Below are positions 1 to 9,452 of a stretch of DNA of 64,000 bases, one piece after another. The stretch's first letter is position 1; every line of letters begins with the position of its first letter. Where the stretch lies: NCBI GenBank assembly GCA_041861885.1, contig JBGVUE010000001.1:1538001-1602000 (forward strand), given 5' to 3'. The notes beneath the pieces were generated by a model. That model ran no database searches. It had not been told where the DNA came from and saw nothing but the letters and a program-made list of their open reading frames with translations. The position numbers and the translations under genes were made by a program. This stretch comes from Haloimpatiens sp. FM7315 (lineage in GTDB: Bacteria; Bacillota; Clostridia; Clostridiales; Clostridiaceae).

Positions 1-2
1 GT

Positions 3-383
3 GATGAGGATTATAAGCTTTCTTATTATAATGAAAAAACAAAAGAAAAAAATTTAATAAGCGAAAATTTAAGTCAAATTGGTAAAGCGGTACTTGATGA
101 AAATAACAATATTGTGTATTTTGTTGGCAAAAATGTGTCTACAGATAATTTTTCGCTTTTTTCAGTAAATCTATGTACTTTTGAGATCTCTCAATTAACC
201 TATGATTTACCTAAAAATGTTGATATTAATTCTGGGATTGCATTAGATAAAAATAATAATGTTTTATTTTGTGGAAAAGATTCTATAAATAATAATGATG
301 TTTACTTCTATGATGTAAAAAATAAATCTACAAATTTGATTACAGAGGTTACAAAGGAATATAAAATATTTAAAGACAATTGA
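3..383 (+). CDS. C-terminal part of a propeller-like repeat protein (5' end outside window)
   Basis: The frame is open from the first bases of the window to a TGA at 381-383, so this is the last ~126 residues of a larger protein. Two similar stretches are visible: LDENNNIVYFVGK and LDKNNNVLFCGK, each followed by a segment ending in Y-D or F-S strands. That spacing of hydrophobic beta strands suggests beta-propeller blades (Kelch- or DUF5050-like). There is no catalytic motif and no membrane segment. The family is not recognised with certainty. It is followed by a strong terminator and so is separate from the pilus operon. Confidence 0.6.
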   Translation, partial: DEDYKLSYYNEKTKEKNLISENLSQIGKAVLDENNNIVYFVGKNVSTDNFSLFSVNLCTFEISQLTYDLPKNVDINSGIALDKNNNVLFCGKDSINNNDVYFYDVKNKSTNLITEVTKEYKIFKDN

Positions 384-442
384 AGGATAAAAAGTCTTTT
401 TTATCTGACAAGTTTAACTAATGAAAACTAGTAAATATAAAT

Positions 443-507
443 AGCTATTGTAATGGTGTTTTTAAAGAAGATACTTTAAAAACTCATCATTACAATAGCT
501 GTTTTTT
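443..507 (+). terminator. Rho-independent terminator
   Basis: AGCTATTGTAATG pairs with CATTACAATAGCT, an inner TTTTTAAAG/CTTTAAAAA stem extends the hairpin, and GTTTTTTG follows. It ends the upstream transcript before the pilus operon. Confidence 0.85.
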
Positions 508-598
508 GTTAATTATATAAAATTTTATAAAATATGTTTAAAGTAATAAAAAAAGGCTATAAATATAATAATAGAATATTTATTTAAAGGAAGTAAGT

Positions 599-2086
599 AT
601 GTTGGATAATAATGAAAAAAATTAGGTTATTTTAAAATTGATGAAAGCATAGTGTATAAAATGTCACCAGATATGGCTTATAAGTTTTATATTTTTCCTT
701 TCAAAATTTCAGAGAATAAAGTCCATATAATAAGTGTTAATGAATTAGATAATACAGTTGAAACTTATATTAAATTTATTTATAAAAAAGACATTGTGAA
801 ATTATATATATGGGATAAGCAGGATGTATATGTAATTTTAAGTAAGTATTATAAAAAAATTAATTGACAATGCAATGGAACAATTCAATAAAGAGGATAA
901 AGAAAATTTATATTTTACAGTACAAGAAAATAATAAGAATGTTGATGAGGCACCTGCTGTAAAGATAGTAAGTTTTTTAATAGATCAAGGTATAAACATG
1001 AATGCAAGTGATATACATATTGAACCTTATGAAAAAATGGTTTTAATAAGATTTAGAATTGATGGAATATTGAATAAGTATTTGCAATTACCAAATAGCA
1101 TATATAATTCTCTTTCTGCGAGAATAAAAATTATGGCTAATATGGATATTTCAAAGAAGTTTATTCCATTAGATGGTAAGATATCCTATACATTAGGAAA
1201 AGATAAATACGATTTAAGAATATCAACCTTACCAACGCTATATGGTGAAAAAATTGTCATAAGAATTTTATACAAGAATTATGAAAATGTTTATATAGAG
1301 GAATTAGGTTTTAGTGATAGTGATTATAAAAATATTAAAAAATTAATTTGTTCAAAAGGTGGAATGATTTTGGTTACTGGACCAACTGGAAGTGGTAAGA
1401 CAACCACCTTATATTCATTATTGAATGCTATGGATAAAAGCAAAAATAACATAATGACTATAGAAGATCCTGTAGAATATAATATGTGTTACATAAATCA
1501 GGTTAATGTAAATAATAAAAGTGGTTTAACTTTTGCGTATGGGCTTAGAAGCCTTTTGAGGCAAGACCCAGATATTATCCTAATTGGAGAAATAAGAGAT
1601 AATGAAACAGCAGAAATTGCTATTAAAGCTGCACTTACAGGACATTTGGTTTTATCAACTCTACATACTAAAGATGCTGCAAGTGCAGTTACTAGGTTAA
1701 TGGATATGAAAATTGAAAATTATTTACTGGCAGATACTCTACTTGGTGTAGTATCTCAAAGACTAGTTAGAAAAATATGTAACAACTGTAAAGAATCTGT
1801 TTTGCCATTAGAAGAAGAAAAAAGAAAATTGAATTTAAATGAGGGGGAAGTTATATATAGGGGAAGGGGGTGTAATAAATGCAATGGCACTGGATATTTT
1901 TCTAGGACAGTAATATGTGAGGTTATGGAAATAAATGATTACAGAAGGGAGACTATTAGAAAAACCAATATTTACAATAGAGAGAAGAATTTGAAAGAAA
2001 ATATGAAATTACTAAAACAAAGTGCCATTGAATTAGTAAAGGAAGGCATTACAACCTATGAAGAAGTTTTAAAATATATTGTTTAA
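599..2086 (+). CDS. pilB: Type IV pilus / type II secretion assembly ATPase PilB (two frameshifts as read)
   Basis: Hexameric AAA-type ATPase that powers pilin polymerisation at the cytoplasmic membrane. An N-terminal MshEN-like domain (codons from ATG 599) leads into a GspE/PilB core with ASDIHIEP, Walker A TGPTGSGKTTTL, Asp box, LRQDPDIILIGEIRD (Walker B and Asp/Glu box) and the GHLVLSTLHT His box. A CxxC...CxxC zinc-binding pair (CNNCKE, CNKCNGTG) sits near the C-terminus, as in the PilB/GspE family. As read the frame breaks in the A run at about 615-621 and again at about 853-859. Adding one A at each restores a single protein (the second join reads KKLIDNAMEQF). First gene of the operon, with PilC 11 bases downstream. 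Confidence 0.9.
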
Positions 2087-2097
2087 AGGGGATTATT

Positions 2098-3261
2098 TTG
2101 AGAAAGTTTTATTATAAAGCTATTAATTTAAAAGCAAATAAAATAAAAGGTAGATGTGAATGTGATAGTTCTAACAAACTTAGGCAAATTTTAAGAGAAA
2201 AAGAGTATTACATACTAAGCTTTAGAGAAATTAAAAATTATAGGGCAAAGAAAAAATTTACTCTTAAAGAAAATGCTATGTTTTGTAAGAAATTATACGA
2301 TTTACTAAGCTCCGGGATTAGTTTGATTAATGCATTAAATATAATGGGTTCACAAAGTGAGGATGATTTTTCAAAAGCTGTTTTTTTACAACTAGTTGAG
2401 GATGTGTCAAAAGGTAAGAGCTTAAATGGAAGCATTAAAAATTCTAATAATATTTTTCCTAATTTTACTGTGTTCCTAACGAAGATTGGTGAGGATAGCG
2501 GAAATTTAGAAAAGATATTTAATATGCTTTATAAACATTACTATAGTAGATATATGCTTAAAAATAAAATAGAAAAAGCTCTTATTTATCCCAGTATAAC
2601 TGTTTTGCTTTTTTTATAACAGTTATATTTATGAGAATTAAAGTACTGCCTGTATTTCTTTCTATGATTAAGGAATTAGGGGGATATTCCTATTTCCACT
2701 AAAATATTTTTGTGGAGTATAGACAATATATGGATAGTTATTGTTTTTTTCCTTATTGTTATATTTACAAGTATAATAAAAAATAAAAGTTTTCTACAGT
2801 CTATAAAGTTTAAAATGCCTTATATAAAAAAGTATTTAATAATGTGGGAACAAATTAAATTTATAGAAAGTCTTAATGTATTAATAACTAGTGGTGTAAG
2901 CATTATTGATGCTATTACTTTAATTCTGGAGTCTACTTCTAATATCTATATTAAGGATAAATATAAAATGGTATTAGAAGAAATAAATAAAGGCGAAAAT
3001 CTATTTAAAGCCCTAGAAGCTACAGAATTATTTTCTAAGCAGGTTGTTTCGATGTTTTATATTGCAGAGACAAGCGGAAAGATGGATAGTTGTACAGAAA
3101 ATTTGGTGAAAATTTTAAATGATGATTTTACACTTAAATTAGATAAATTAGTTAAGATGATAGAACCGTTTACTATACTTATAATATCGATTTTTATAGG
3201 ATTCATGCTTTTAGGGGTATTAATGCCAATTATGAATATTACCTCAAGTTTATCTGTGTAA
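2098..3261 (+). CDS. pilC: Pilus inner-membrane platform protein PilC (two compensating frameshifts as read)
   Basis: Polytopic GspF/PilC family protein that links the ATPase to the growing pilus. It has two repeats of the T2SSF domain: residues ~65-185 (FCKKLYDLLSSGISLINAL) and a second in the 3' half (FIESLNVLITSGVSIIDAI), each followed by membrane helices. TTG start 2098 follows AAAGGGGATT. The frame is lost in the T run at about 2612-2618 and regained in a G run at about 2683-2687. The bridging segment reads FITVIFMRIKVLPVF and then GDIPISTKIFLW, as expected for the family. Total length ~388 residues is normal for the family. Confidence 0.88.
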
Positions 3262-3301
3262 TTTAAGTGTAGGTGTCTATAAGGAAAGGAGAATGTGATT
3301 T

Positions 3302-3701
3302 ATGGTTAAAAAAAGGGCTTTACTTTAATTGAATTGACTGTGGTGATTTCAATAATTGCCATTATCAGTCTAATTTCAGTTCCGAATTATATTAAACATA
3401 TAAATTATGCAAGAAGAGAAGAAGCTATAAATCTAGGAAGACAAATAAATTTAGAAGTAATAGATTTTGAGTATAATGAAAATGAACAAAATAATAACTA
3501 CAGAAAAATTGAAAACTATATTAAAGAGAATTTAGGAATTGAGGTTATTTGTAAATATGCAAAAGATGAAGAGGGAGAAGGATTAATTTCTGTTTTGTAT
3601 AAGTCAAATGACAGCGATTTTGAATGTGTTATGAATGTGAAAAAAATAATTATGAAATTTTTAATGGTAACAAAGTATTATTGTATAAGAGTTTTAAATA
3701 A
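3302..3701 (+). CDS. Major-type type IV prepilin (two frameshifts as read)
   Basis: Structural pilin candidate. With one A restored in the run at 3308-3314 the protein starts MVKKKGFTLIELTVVISII, a textbook class III leader: short basic leader, Gly at -1, Phe at +1, Glu at +5, then a hydrophobic helix. A second break in the A run around 3640-3646 changes the tail. Restored, it ends in NGNKVLLYKSFK at a TAA at 3699-3701, whereas as read it runs on to 3708. The ribosome binding site AGGAAAGGAG precedes ATG 3302. It would need a PilD peptidase, which is not encoded here. Confidence 0.82.
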
Positions 3702-3799
3702 GGCATAGGGTTTAAATTAATAATTAGGTAATGGTTAAAAATAATTACTGATTTAACATAAATATTTATCATACAAGAGGTAATGTAAATGGAGGAAGT

Positions 3800-4223
3800 A
3801 TGAAAAAAAGCACATAGTCTTTTAGAAATAATGATATGCTTAGGCTTAAGTGTTTCTATATTTTGTGGAGGCTTATACAGTTTAAATGGACTTAAAAGAT
3901 TTTATGAAAATATTGAAATTAGACACTTTTCAAAAGCTTTAATTAGCTATATATATGATTGCAAGTCCTATTGTAAAGCTAATAATATTGAAGGGAATTT
4001 ATGTATTCAGCATAATAAAGATTTAAAGTTATATTGTGGTATGCAAGCTGTATCTACTTTAAATGTTCCTAAAAATATTAAAATTAATAGTAACTCAAAA
4101 ATTAATATAGACAAAAAAGGATTTACAAGTAGTTCATGCACAATTTATTTAACAAATAAAAGAAAGGGAAAGAAGATAACTATAACTGTAGCAACAGGTG
4201 CTTTAAATGAAAAAAATAATTAG
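3800..4223 (+). CDS. Minor prepilin-like protein (frameshift at its start)
   Basis: ATG 3800 follows GGAGGAAGT. The seven-A run at 3803-3809 breaks the frame. In the downstream frame the leader reads AHSLLEIMICLGLSVSIF, a prepilin helix with Glu at +5 if cleavage is after Ala. Ala at -1 and His at +1 are unusual, since Gly and Phe/Met are the norm. The rest (~120 residues) is GspH-like in size, with several Cys residues and no known motif. It overlaps the next gene by 17 bases. Confidence 0.7.
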
Positions 4224-4671
4224 ACAAAGAAGTAAAGGGTTTTGTATTACAGAGGTTATGTGTAGCATAGCTATTTTTTCTATTATAGTTATTATTGTCT
4301 TTAATACACATATAGTTTTAAGAAAAAATATGTGCAAAGATAAAAAATTAAGAGAGTATAGCTGCATTTCTAGTGGTGTGAAATATAGCATATTAAAAAA
4401 CTGTAGTTATGAAAGTATAAAAGAGATTAAAGCAAAGGGCAATATTTATCTAGAGGATGAAAACTTAAATCCAGACAGAATTATAGAAAAAAATATTTTG
4501 GACTTGTTAAAAACAAGTCCACCAAAAGAAAAGCCATTTGTTGAACTAAAGATTAAAGAGGATGAAAACGCATATAACGATACAGTCATAGTTATCAAAA
4601 TTATATTACACTACAGTATTGAAGATAGACAATATGATATAAGTAGTGAATTTCTGAAAGGAAAGTATTGA
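4207..4671 (+). CDS. Minor prepilin-like protein with KGFCITE leader
   Basis: ATG 4207 gives MKKIIRQRSKGFCITEVMCSIAIFSIIVII: basic leader, Gly|Phe cleavage site, Glu at +5 and one hydrophobic N-terminal helix (GspI/PilV-like). The ~130-residue C-terminal domain has no recognisable motif. It overlaps the previous gene, and its TGA (4669-4671) overlaps the ATG of the next one, implying translational coupling. Confidence 0.75.
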   Translation: MKKIIRQRSKGFCITEVMCSIAIFSIIVIIVFNTHIVLRKNMCKDKKLREYSCISSGVKYSILKNCSYESIKEIKAKGNIYLEDENLNPDRIIEKNILDLLKTSPPKEKPFVELKIKEDENAYNDTVIVIKIILHYSIEDRQYDISSEFLKGKY

Positions 4672-5117
4672 TGAAGTTAAAAGGGCATACTTTAGTTGAA
4701 TTAATGGTTTATGTATGTTTAATTGGAATCTTATGTTCATTTCAAATAGGGTTTATAACAAGGGAATTTAAAAAGTATATTAATAATTCTGAGGATATTA
4801 AAAGTAATTTGGTCATAAACGATTCTTTAAATGTAATTGAAAAGTATATAGATGAATATTCTGGTTTTCAATTACAAGATAATACAATTTTTCTTTCTGA
4901 TTACAAAAATACAAATATAAAAAAGATTTTATTAGATGATGATAAGATTTATATTATAAGTTATGAAAATGGCACAAAATGGATTAAAAAAGCTTCTAAT
5001 GTGCTGTTAAAAGGAGTAAAAAATTGCAAAATACAAAGAAAGAATTCAATTATTTTAATCACATTAGAAGATAAGAAAGGCAAGGTGACCAAGAGATTTA
5101 TACCGGTAGAAAAATAA
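4671..5117 (+). CDS. Minor prepilin-like protein with KGHTLVE leader
   Basis: ATG 4671 overlaps the upstream stop as ATGA, which is why I prefer it to the in-frame TTG one codon earlier. The leader MKLKGHTLVELMVYVCLIGIL has Gly at -1, His at +1 and Glu at +5, then a membrane helix (GspJ/PilW-like size, 148 residues). The C-terminal part alternates short beta-forming stretches. It probably sits in the pilus tip or priming complex, by analogy with other minor pilins. Confidence 0.75.
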   Translation: MKLKGHTLVELMVYVCLIGILCSFQIGFITREFKKYINNSEDIKSNLVINDSLNVIEKYIDEYSGFQLQDNTIFLSDYKNTNIKKILLDDDKIYIISYENGTKWIKKASNVLLKGVKNCKIQRKNSIILITLEDKKGKVTKRFIPVEK

Positions 5118-5545
5118 AGGAAAAAGGATTTGTATTAATTTATACTATAATTATTGGAAGTATAGTTTTAGTTTTATGTGCATATACTTTTGAGCTTACA
5201 GTTGTAAATAAGAAGGTAAGCAGTTATGTAGCAAAATATTCTATTGGAGAAAATCAAAGAGAAAATAGCTGCGAGTATCTTTTATCTCAATTAAAATATT
5301 ATCTTGAGCATGAAATTACTAATTTAAATTATGATAGTATAAAGAAACTATATCCAAATGGAAAAATTTTTCACAAAAGCTATAAAAATTCATATATAGA
5401 GAGAATTTATAATAAAAAATTACCTTTGGAAAATATATATTTTAATATAGTTACTGTTTATGATTCAAGGAGTAGGGAAGATGATGTTTATCAATGTATA
5501 ATTGTAGAAAATAAGATTGTGTTTAAGCACTTAAATTTGAAATAA
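5114..5545 (+). CDS. Pilus-associated membrane protein, PilX/GspK-like position, start unclear
   Basis: An open frame of ~140 codons running to TAA 5543-5545 encodes KEKGFVLIYTIIIGSIVLVL, a prepilin-style helix with Gly at -1, then a basic and acidic soluble region. No ATG, GTG or TTG is found just upstream in this frame. The given start (ATA 5114) is nominal, and the true start may be hidden by an indel in the A-rich junction with the preceding gene. Operon position after three minor prepilins and before PilM fits a fifth minor pilin. Confidence 0.55.
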   Translation: MKEKGFVLIYTIIIGSIVLVLCAYTFELTVVNKKVSSYVAKYSIGENQRENSCEYLLSQLKYYLEHEITNLNYDSIKKLYPNGKIFHKSYKNSYIERIYNKKLPLENIYFNIVTVYDSRSREDDVYQCIIVENKIVFKHLNLK

Positions 5546-5546
5546 A

Positions 5547-6289
5547 ATGGAGGGTAGCACTTTGTTTATAAAAAATAATATTATATTGAAGCTAGGGGAA
5601 AATAGTATTCTTGTATGGGAAGGTAATAAATTTAATGGGGTTGAAAATTTAAATAGTAAGCTAAAGGGGAAAAATCTCTATTTGATTTTAGAGGGAGAGA
5701 GGATATATGTTAAATATGTAAATATTCCTAAAGTTTCTAGTAGAAAGCTATATGATATTATTCAATTTGAACTTAAGTACTATTTTCATAGCATTGAAGA
5801 TATTTTATTTGACTATGTTATAGTTGAAAACTTAAAAACTAGTTACAAAATATTAGTATTTTGCATTAACTCAAAAAAATAGATAGTTTAAAAGTTAATG
5901 TTTCAAAAGGGGTTAATATAAAGAAGGTTAATTTACTACAATTTGTAGTTTTAAATTTTATAAAAAATCAGATAAAAAATAATAATTATCTTTTAGTGTT
6001 TAATTATAACAATAATCTGTATTTTTTATTAGTTAAGGATGGCAATTTATTGGATAACTCTGTACTTGAAAATTTTGAAGGCAAAGTTGATAAGTTTTAT
6101 AATGAAATTTACCATTTATTTGGGTTATATGAAATAAAAGATATAGCTATTTATTTTTTATGGTTTGATTATGAAAACATAATTGGTGATATAAAATTAA
6201 GCTATAACTGTGAAGTAATAGATTGCGATAAAATAAAGATAATTGAAAGTATAACAAGAAATAAGGTGTTTACAAATTGGAAAAGTTAA
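5547..6289 (+). CDS. pilM: PilM-like pilus assembly protein (frameshift as read)
   Basis: Cytoplasmic actin-fold protein that binds PilN and recruits the ATPase ring, inferred here from position and pattern. The N-terminal part has short beta strands and the segment VKYVNIPKVSSRKLYDIIQFEL, typical of PilM/GspL N-domains. As read the frame stops in the A run at about 5874-5879. One more A continues into KKIDSLKVNVSKGVNIKKVN and a second half ending at 6289. Total ~247 residues, shorter than well-studied PilM (~350), as seen in some clostridial versions. Identification moderate. Confidence 0.6.
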
Positions 6290-6733
6290 ATTTTTTACCT
6301 AAATGGTATCTTACTAAAAAAGAGAAAAAAGGAATAGATTTTTTATTGGATCATTATTAATAATTGTATGTCTTGTTGTTTTTCAATTTGGTATTTTTTT
6401 CATAATAAAGAAGTACTAAGAGAAATCAAATCAAGTATTGTTGAAGAGCAAGAAACAAATTTAAAGAAGAAAGAAAATAATGTATTTAACTTCGAAAAGC
6501 TAAAAGAATTTTCAAATATATATATATTCATAAATTCAAAAGCAAAAGTTGAAAGCTTAGAGATTAATAAAAATATTCTTGATATTAGGGCAGAGGTTAA
6601 TAATTTAAAGGACTATCTTAGTCTTTTGGATTATATTGAAAACAGTAATAAATATAAAATTTTAGAAATAAACAAAATAAGTAAAAAGGAGAGCTCTTTT
6701 TACTTCAATATTAAATTGGAAGTGATTTATTGA
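6277..6733 (+). CDS. pilN: PilN-like membrane protein (two frameshifts as read)
   Basis: TTG 6277 begins MEKLNFLPKWYLTKKEKKG, the NLLP-type N-terminus that in PilN docks into PilM. Restoring one T at about 6335-6340 and one at about 6395-6401 gives a single transmembrane helix (IGSLLIIVCLVVFQFGIFF) followed by a coiled-coil-like charged region and a C-terminal ferredoxin-like domain. It overlaps PilM's end by 13 bases, and PilO-like follows with a TTGA overlap. Confidence 0.65.
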
Positions 6734-7125
6734 AAAAGATATATATTTTGATAGGCTTTATTTTAACAGTTAGCTTATTCTACATGAATTATGATTTAAG
6801 TAAAATAATATCAGAAAATAAAAACTATTTTATAAACCTGCAGTTGAAAAATAAAGGCAGAAACAAAACGCTAGCAAACAGGTCCTATAAGTGTATTTTA
6901 AAGGATTTATATAATGTTCCTTTTACTGAAATAGAGGACATTAATTTAAATAATAAGGATAGATGCTTAAATATTAGAATAAAACATAAAGATTCTCTAG
7001 ATAATTTTATAAAATATGAAGCAATTAAAAATACATTTAGTAATAGTAATAATTACAGAATAGAAAAACTAGTAGTCTCTAATGAAGGAATTTTTATGGA
7101 TATTATGTTTCAAATAAATCCATAA
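6730..7125 (+). CDS. PilO-like bitopic membrane protein
   Basis: TTG 6730 overlaps the PilN stop. One N-terminal membrane helix (IYILIGFILTVSLFYM) is followed by ~105 residues with the same alternation as PilN's periplasmic domain. At 131 residues it is short for PilO. Position directly after PilN, where PilO always lies in such operons, is the main argument. Last gene of the pilus cluster. Confidence 0.55.
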   Translation: MKKIYILIGFILTVSLFYMNYDLSKIISENKNYFINLQLKNKGRNKTLANRSYKCILKDLYNVPFTEIEDINLNNKDRCLNIRIKHKDSLDNFIKYEAIKNTFSNSNNYRIEKLVVSNEGIFMDIMFQINP

Positions 7126-7364
7126 TCTAAATTTTTATAAAGGTTTATATATCCAAAAATAAACAAGTACAGCTTACATATACGTTATGGAAAAAATGAA
7201 TGTAAAAGAAATATTTGCAAATGTTATTTAGTTTTGATAAAATATCATTGTTCAATGTAAAGTGTAAATTTTAATTTTATACATATGAAATATTAAAAGA
7301 CTGTATTAATTACTTTTAAAAGGTTATAATAATAAGTGAATTTTATGTTTTGGAGGGATACTTA

Positions 7365-7922
7365 ATGATTTCAGCAGGAGATTTAAGAAAAGGAACAACT
7401 TTTGAATATGATGGACAAGTTTTTACGGTAGTAGATTTTTTACATGTAAAACCTGGTAAAGGTGCCGCTTTCGTAAGAGCTACTATAAAAAATGTTATAT
7501 CTGGAGGAGTTGTTGAAAGAACATTCAATCCAACTGAGAAGCTTCAAGAAGCTGTTATAGAAAGAAAGGAAATGCAATATTTATATTCTGATGGTGAATT
7601 ATATTATTTCATGGATCAAGAAACTTTTGAGCAAATTCCTTTAAACTATGATAAGGTAGAAAATGCAATCAAATTCTTAAAAGAAAATATGTTTGCAGTT
7701 ATTAAATTTTTCAAAGGAGAAGCTTTTTCAGTAGAAGCTCCAAACTTTGTTGAATTACAAATAGCAGAAACTGAACCTAGTGTAAAAGGTAATACTGCAA
7801 CTAATGTTACAAAATCAGCTAAGCTTGAGACTGGCGCTTCAATTCAAGTTCCTTTATTTATTGAAGAGGGACAAATGATAAGAATTGATACAAGAACAGG
7901 CGAATATATGGCAAGAGTTTAG
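7365..7922 (+). CDS. efp: Elongation factor P
   Basis: Rescues ribosomes stalled at consecutive prolines. ATG 7365 with GGAGGG eight bases upstream gives [10 protein letters not shown], the family's standard N-terminus, so the in-frame ATG 15 bases earlier is not used. The three domains are present: KOW-like N-domain with loop [11 protein letters not shown], where Lys32 is the residue modified in many bacteria, then the central OB domain and the C-terminal EF-P motif ([12 protein letters not shown]). 185 residues, normal length. A TATAAT at 7325-7330 could be its -10, but no good -35 pairs with it. The preceding ~240 bases (7126-7364) hold nothing else I can name. Confidence 0.97.
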   Translation: MISAGDLRKGTTFEYDGQVFTVVDFLHVKPGKGAAFVRATIKNVISGGVVERTFNPTEKLQEAVIERKEMQYLYSDGELYYFMDQETFEQIPLNYDKVENAIKFLKENMFAVIKFFKGEAFSVEAPNFVELQIAETEPSVKGNTATNVTKSAKLETGASIQVPLFIEEGQMIRIDTRTGEYMARV

Positions 7923-7966
7923 GAAATAATAAAGATACAATAAACTCTTTACAGGGAAGTGGTTAT

Positions 7967-8377
7967 ATGAATTCAGTTAATGAAAAAGTATCATATTTAA
8001 AAGGTTTAGTCCATGGATTGAATATAAACGAAAATACAAATGAAGGTAAGGCAATAGTTGAAATTGTTAAGATTTTAGATGCAATTTCAGATGAATTAAA
8101 TGAAACTAAAAAGTCCTATGTTGATTTGAAAGAGTACATAGAGCAGATTGATAGTGATTTAACAAATGTAGAAGATGAAATTTATGGCTTAAGCGATGAA
8201 CTTCTAGATGAGGGCTCTGAATATGACGAGGAAAACTTTGAGGAAGTTAAGTGCCCTAGTTGTGATGAATCTGTATATATAGATAAATCTTTATTTGGCA
8301 GTAGTGAACATATTGAATGTCCAAATTGCAGATACGGTATAGTGCTAAATTCTAGCAGCTCAGTTAAAACTGAATAA
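7967..8377 (+). CDS. CD1247-type zinc-ribbon protein between efp and spoIIIAA
   Basis: 136 residues: an N-terminal helical domain (VSYLKGLVHGLNI, the CD1247 N-terminal signature), an acidic coiled-coil region, and a C-terminal zinc ribbon with CPSC (VKCPSCDE) and CPNC (IECPNCRYG). This small protein is commonly found beside efp/spoIIIA in clostridia. Its function is unknown, and the zinc ribbon suggests nucleic-acid or protein binding. A terminator follows at once. Confidence 0.8.
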   Translation: MNSVNEKVSYLKGLVHGLNINENTNEGKAIVEIVKILDAISDELNETKKSYVDLKEYIEQIDSDLTNVEDEIYGLSDELLDEGSEYDEENFEEVKCPSCDESVYIDKSLFGSSEHIECPNCRYGIVLNSSSSVKTE

Positions 8378-8401
8378 TATTTATATTCCACATTGAATGT
8401 T

Positions 8402-8433
8402 AAAAAGCATGCTTAAAAAGCATGCTTTTTTTC
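8402..8433 (+). terminator. Rho-independent terminator
   Basis: AAAAAGCATGC / GCATGCTTTTTTT hairpin with a T tail. It isolates the spoIIIA operon from the efp transcript. Confidence 0.88.
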
Positions 8434-8478
8434 ACGTAGAATTATAATTTAAAATTTTATAATAATTAAGTAATAAAT

Positions 8479-8510
8479 TCTCTAGTAAATAAATAATAAT
8501 TTACTAGAGA
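8479..8510 (+). promoter_or_regulatory. Perfect 12-bp inverted repeat touching the spoIIIAA ribosome binding site
   Basis: TCTCTAGTAAAT (8479-8490) and ATTTACTAGAGA (8499-8510) are perfect complements around an 8-base loop. The right arm runs straight into GGAGG of the spoIIIAA ribosome binding site. It could be an mRNA hairpin that tunes translation or a protein-binding palindrome. There is no T tail, so it is not a terminator. Function inferred only. Confidence 0.5.
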
Positions 8511-8523
8511 GGAGGAAAAAGTA

Positions 8524-9438
8524 ATGTACGTATATGGTATAGAAAAATTTTTAAGTAATAATATTATGAAAAAAACTTTAGAATTACCAGATTTGGATAA
8601 ACTACAAGAGATTAGAATTAGGGTAGAGAAGCCTGTAATATTTCAAATTCAAAACAAAGAAATTATTACAGATTATAAGGCGCAGGAAGAGGATTTAAAA
8701 ACTATGTTACAAAGATTTAGTAATTATTCTATTTATGCTTTTGAAGAAGAAATCAAACAAGGGTATATGACTATAAAAGGTGGACATAGAATAGGTATAT
8801 GTGGAAATTGTGTTTTAGAAAGTAACACTGTTAAGACAATAAAAAATATAAGTTCTATTAACATAAGAATTTGCAGAGAAGTTAAAGGTTGTGCAAATAA
8901 TTTGATGACCAAAATCATAGAAAATAATGACTTGTTAAATACTATTATAATTTCACCACCAAAGTGTGGAAAAACCACATTAATAAGAGATATTGCAAGA
9001 AATATATCAAACGGTATTAGAAACTATAGTTTTACTGGTAAAAAGGTATGCATTGTGGACGAAAGAAGCGAGATTGCAGGATGTTATTCTGGAGTACCTC
9101 AAATGGATGTTGGTATTAGAACAGATGTTTTAGATAATTGCCCTAAAAATCAAGGAATATTAATGGCTATAAGAAGTATGGGCCCTGAGGTAATAGTTTG
9201 TGATGAAATTGGAACTTACAAAGATGTAGAAAACATAGTTTTAGCTTTGAATTCAGGAGTTAAAGTGGTTACTACAATTCATGGTTATAATGAAGAAGAT
9301 TTATTTCGAAGGAGTGTGTTTAAAGAAATAATAAATAATAAAGTTTTTTCAAAAGCTGTGGTTTTAAGTAATCGAAAGGGTGTAGGTACTATTGAATATA
9401 TATACGATTTTAATAAAAACGTAAAAATTCAATGTTAA
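8524..9438 (+). CDS. spoIIIAA: Stage III sporulation protein AA, secretion-type ATPase
   Basis: Mother-cell ATPase of the SpoIIIA-SpoIIQ channel, related to GspE/VirB11 ATPases. 304 residues, with an N-terminal adaptor domain, R-rich segments (HRIGICGNC), a Walker A variant SPPKCGKTTLIRD at ~residue 143, a DERSEIAG motif, Walker B EVIVCDEIG and a VVTTIHG His box. GAGGAGG ribosome binding site; first of eight genes in the canonical order. Expected to be transcribed by sigma-E, though I see no clear sigma-E box. Confidence 0.97.
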   Translation: MYVYGIEKFLSNNIMKKTLELPDLDKLQEIRIRVEKPVIFQIQNKEIITDYKAQEEDLKTMLQRFSNYSIYAFEEEIKQGYMTIKGGHRIGICGNCVLESNTVKTIKNISSINIRICREVKGCANNLMTKIIENNDLLNTIIISPPKCGKTTLIRDIARNISNGIRNYSFTGKKVCIVDERSEIAGCYSGVPQMDVGIRTDVLDNCPKNQGILMAIRSMGPEVIVCDEIGTYKDVENIVLALNSGVKVVTTIHGYNEEDLFRRSVFKEIINNKVFSKAVVLSNRKGVGTIEYIYDFNKNVKIQC

Positions 9439-9452
9439 TTAGGGGTAAAAAT

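Noticed and set aside
7302..7330. Possible efp promoter with TATAAT at 7325
   Set aside because: The -10 is good, but the -35 at correct spacing (TGTATT) is poor, so it is not listed as a feature.
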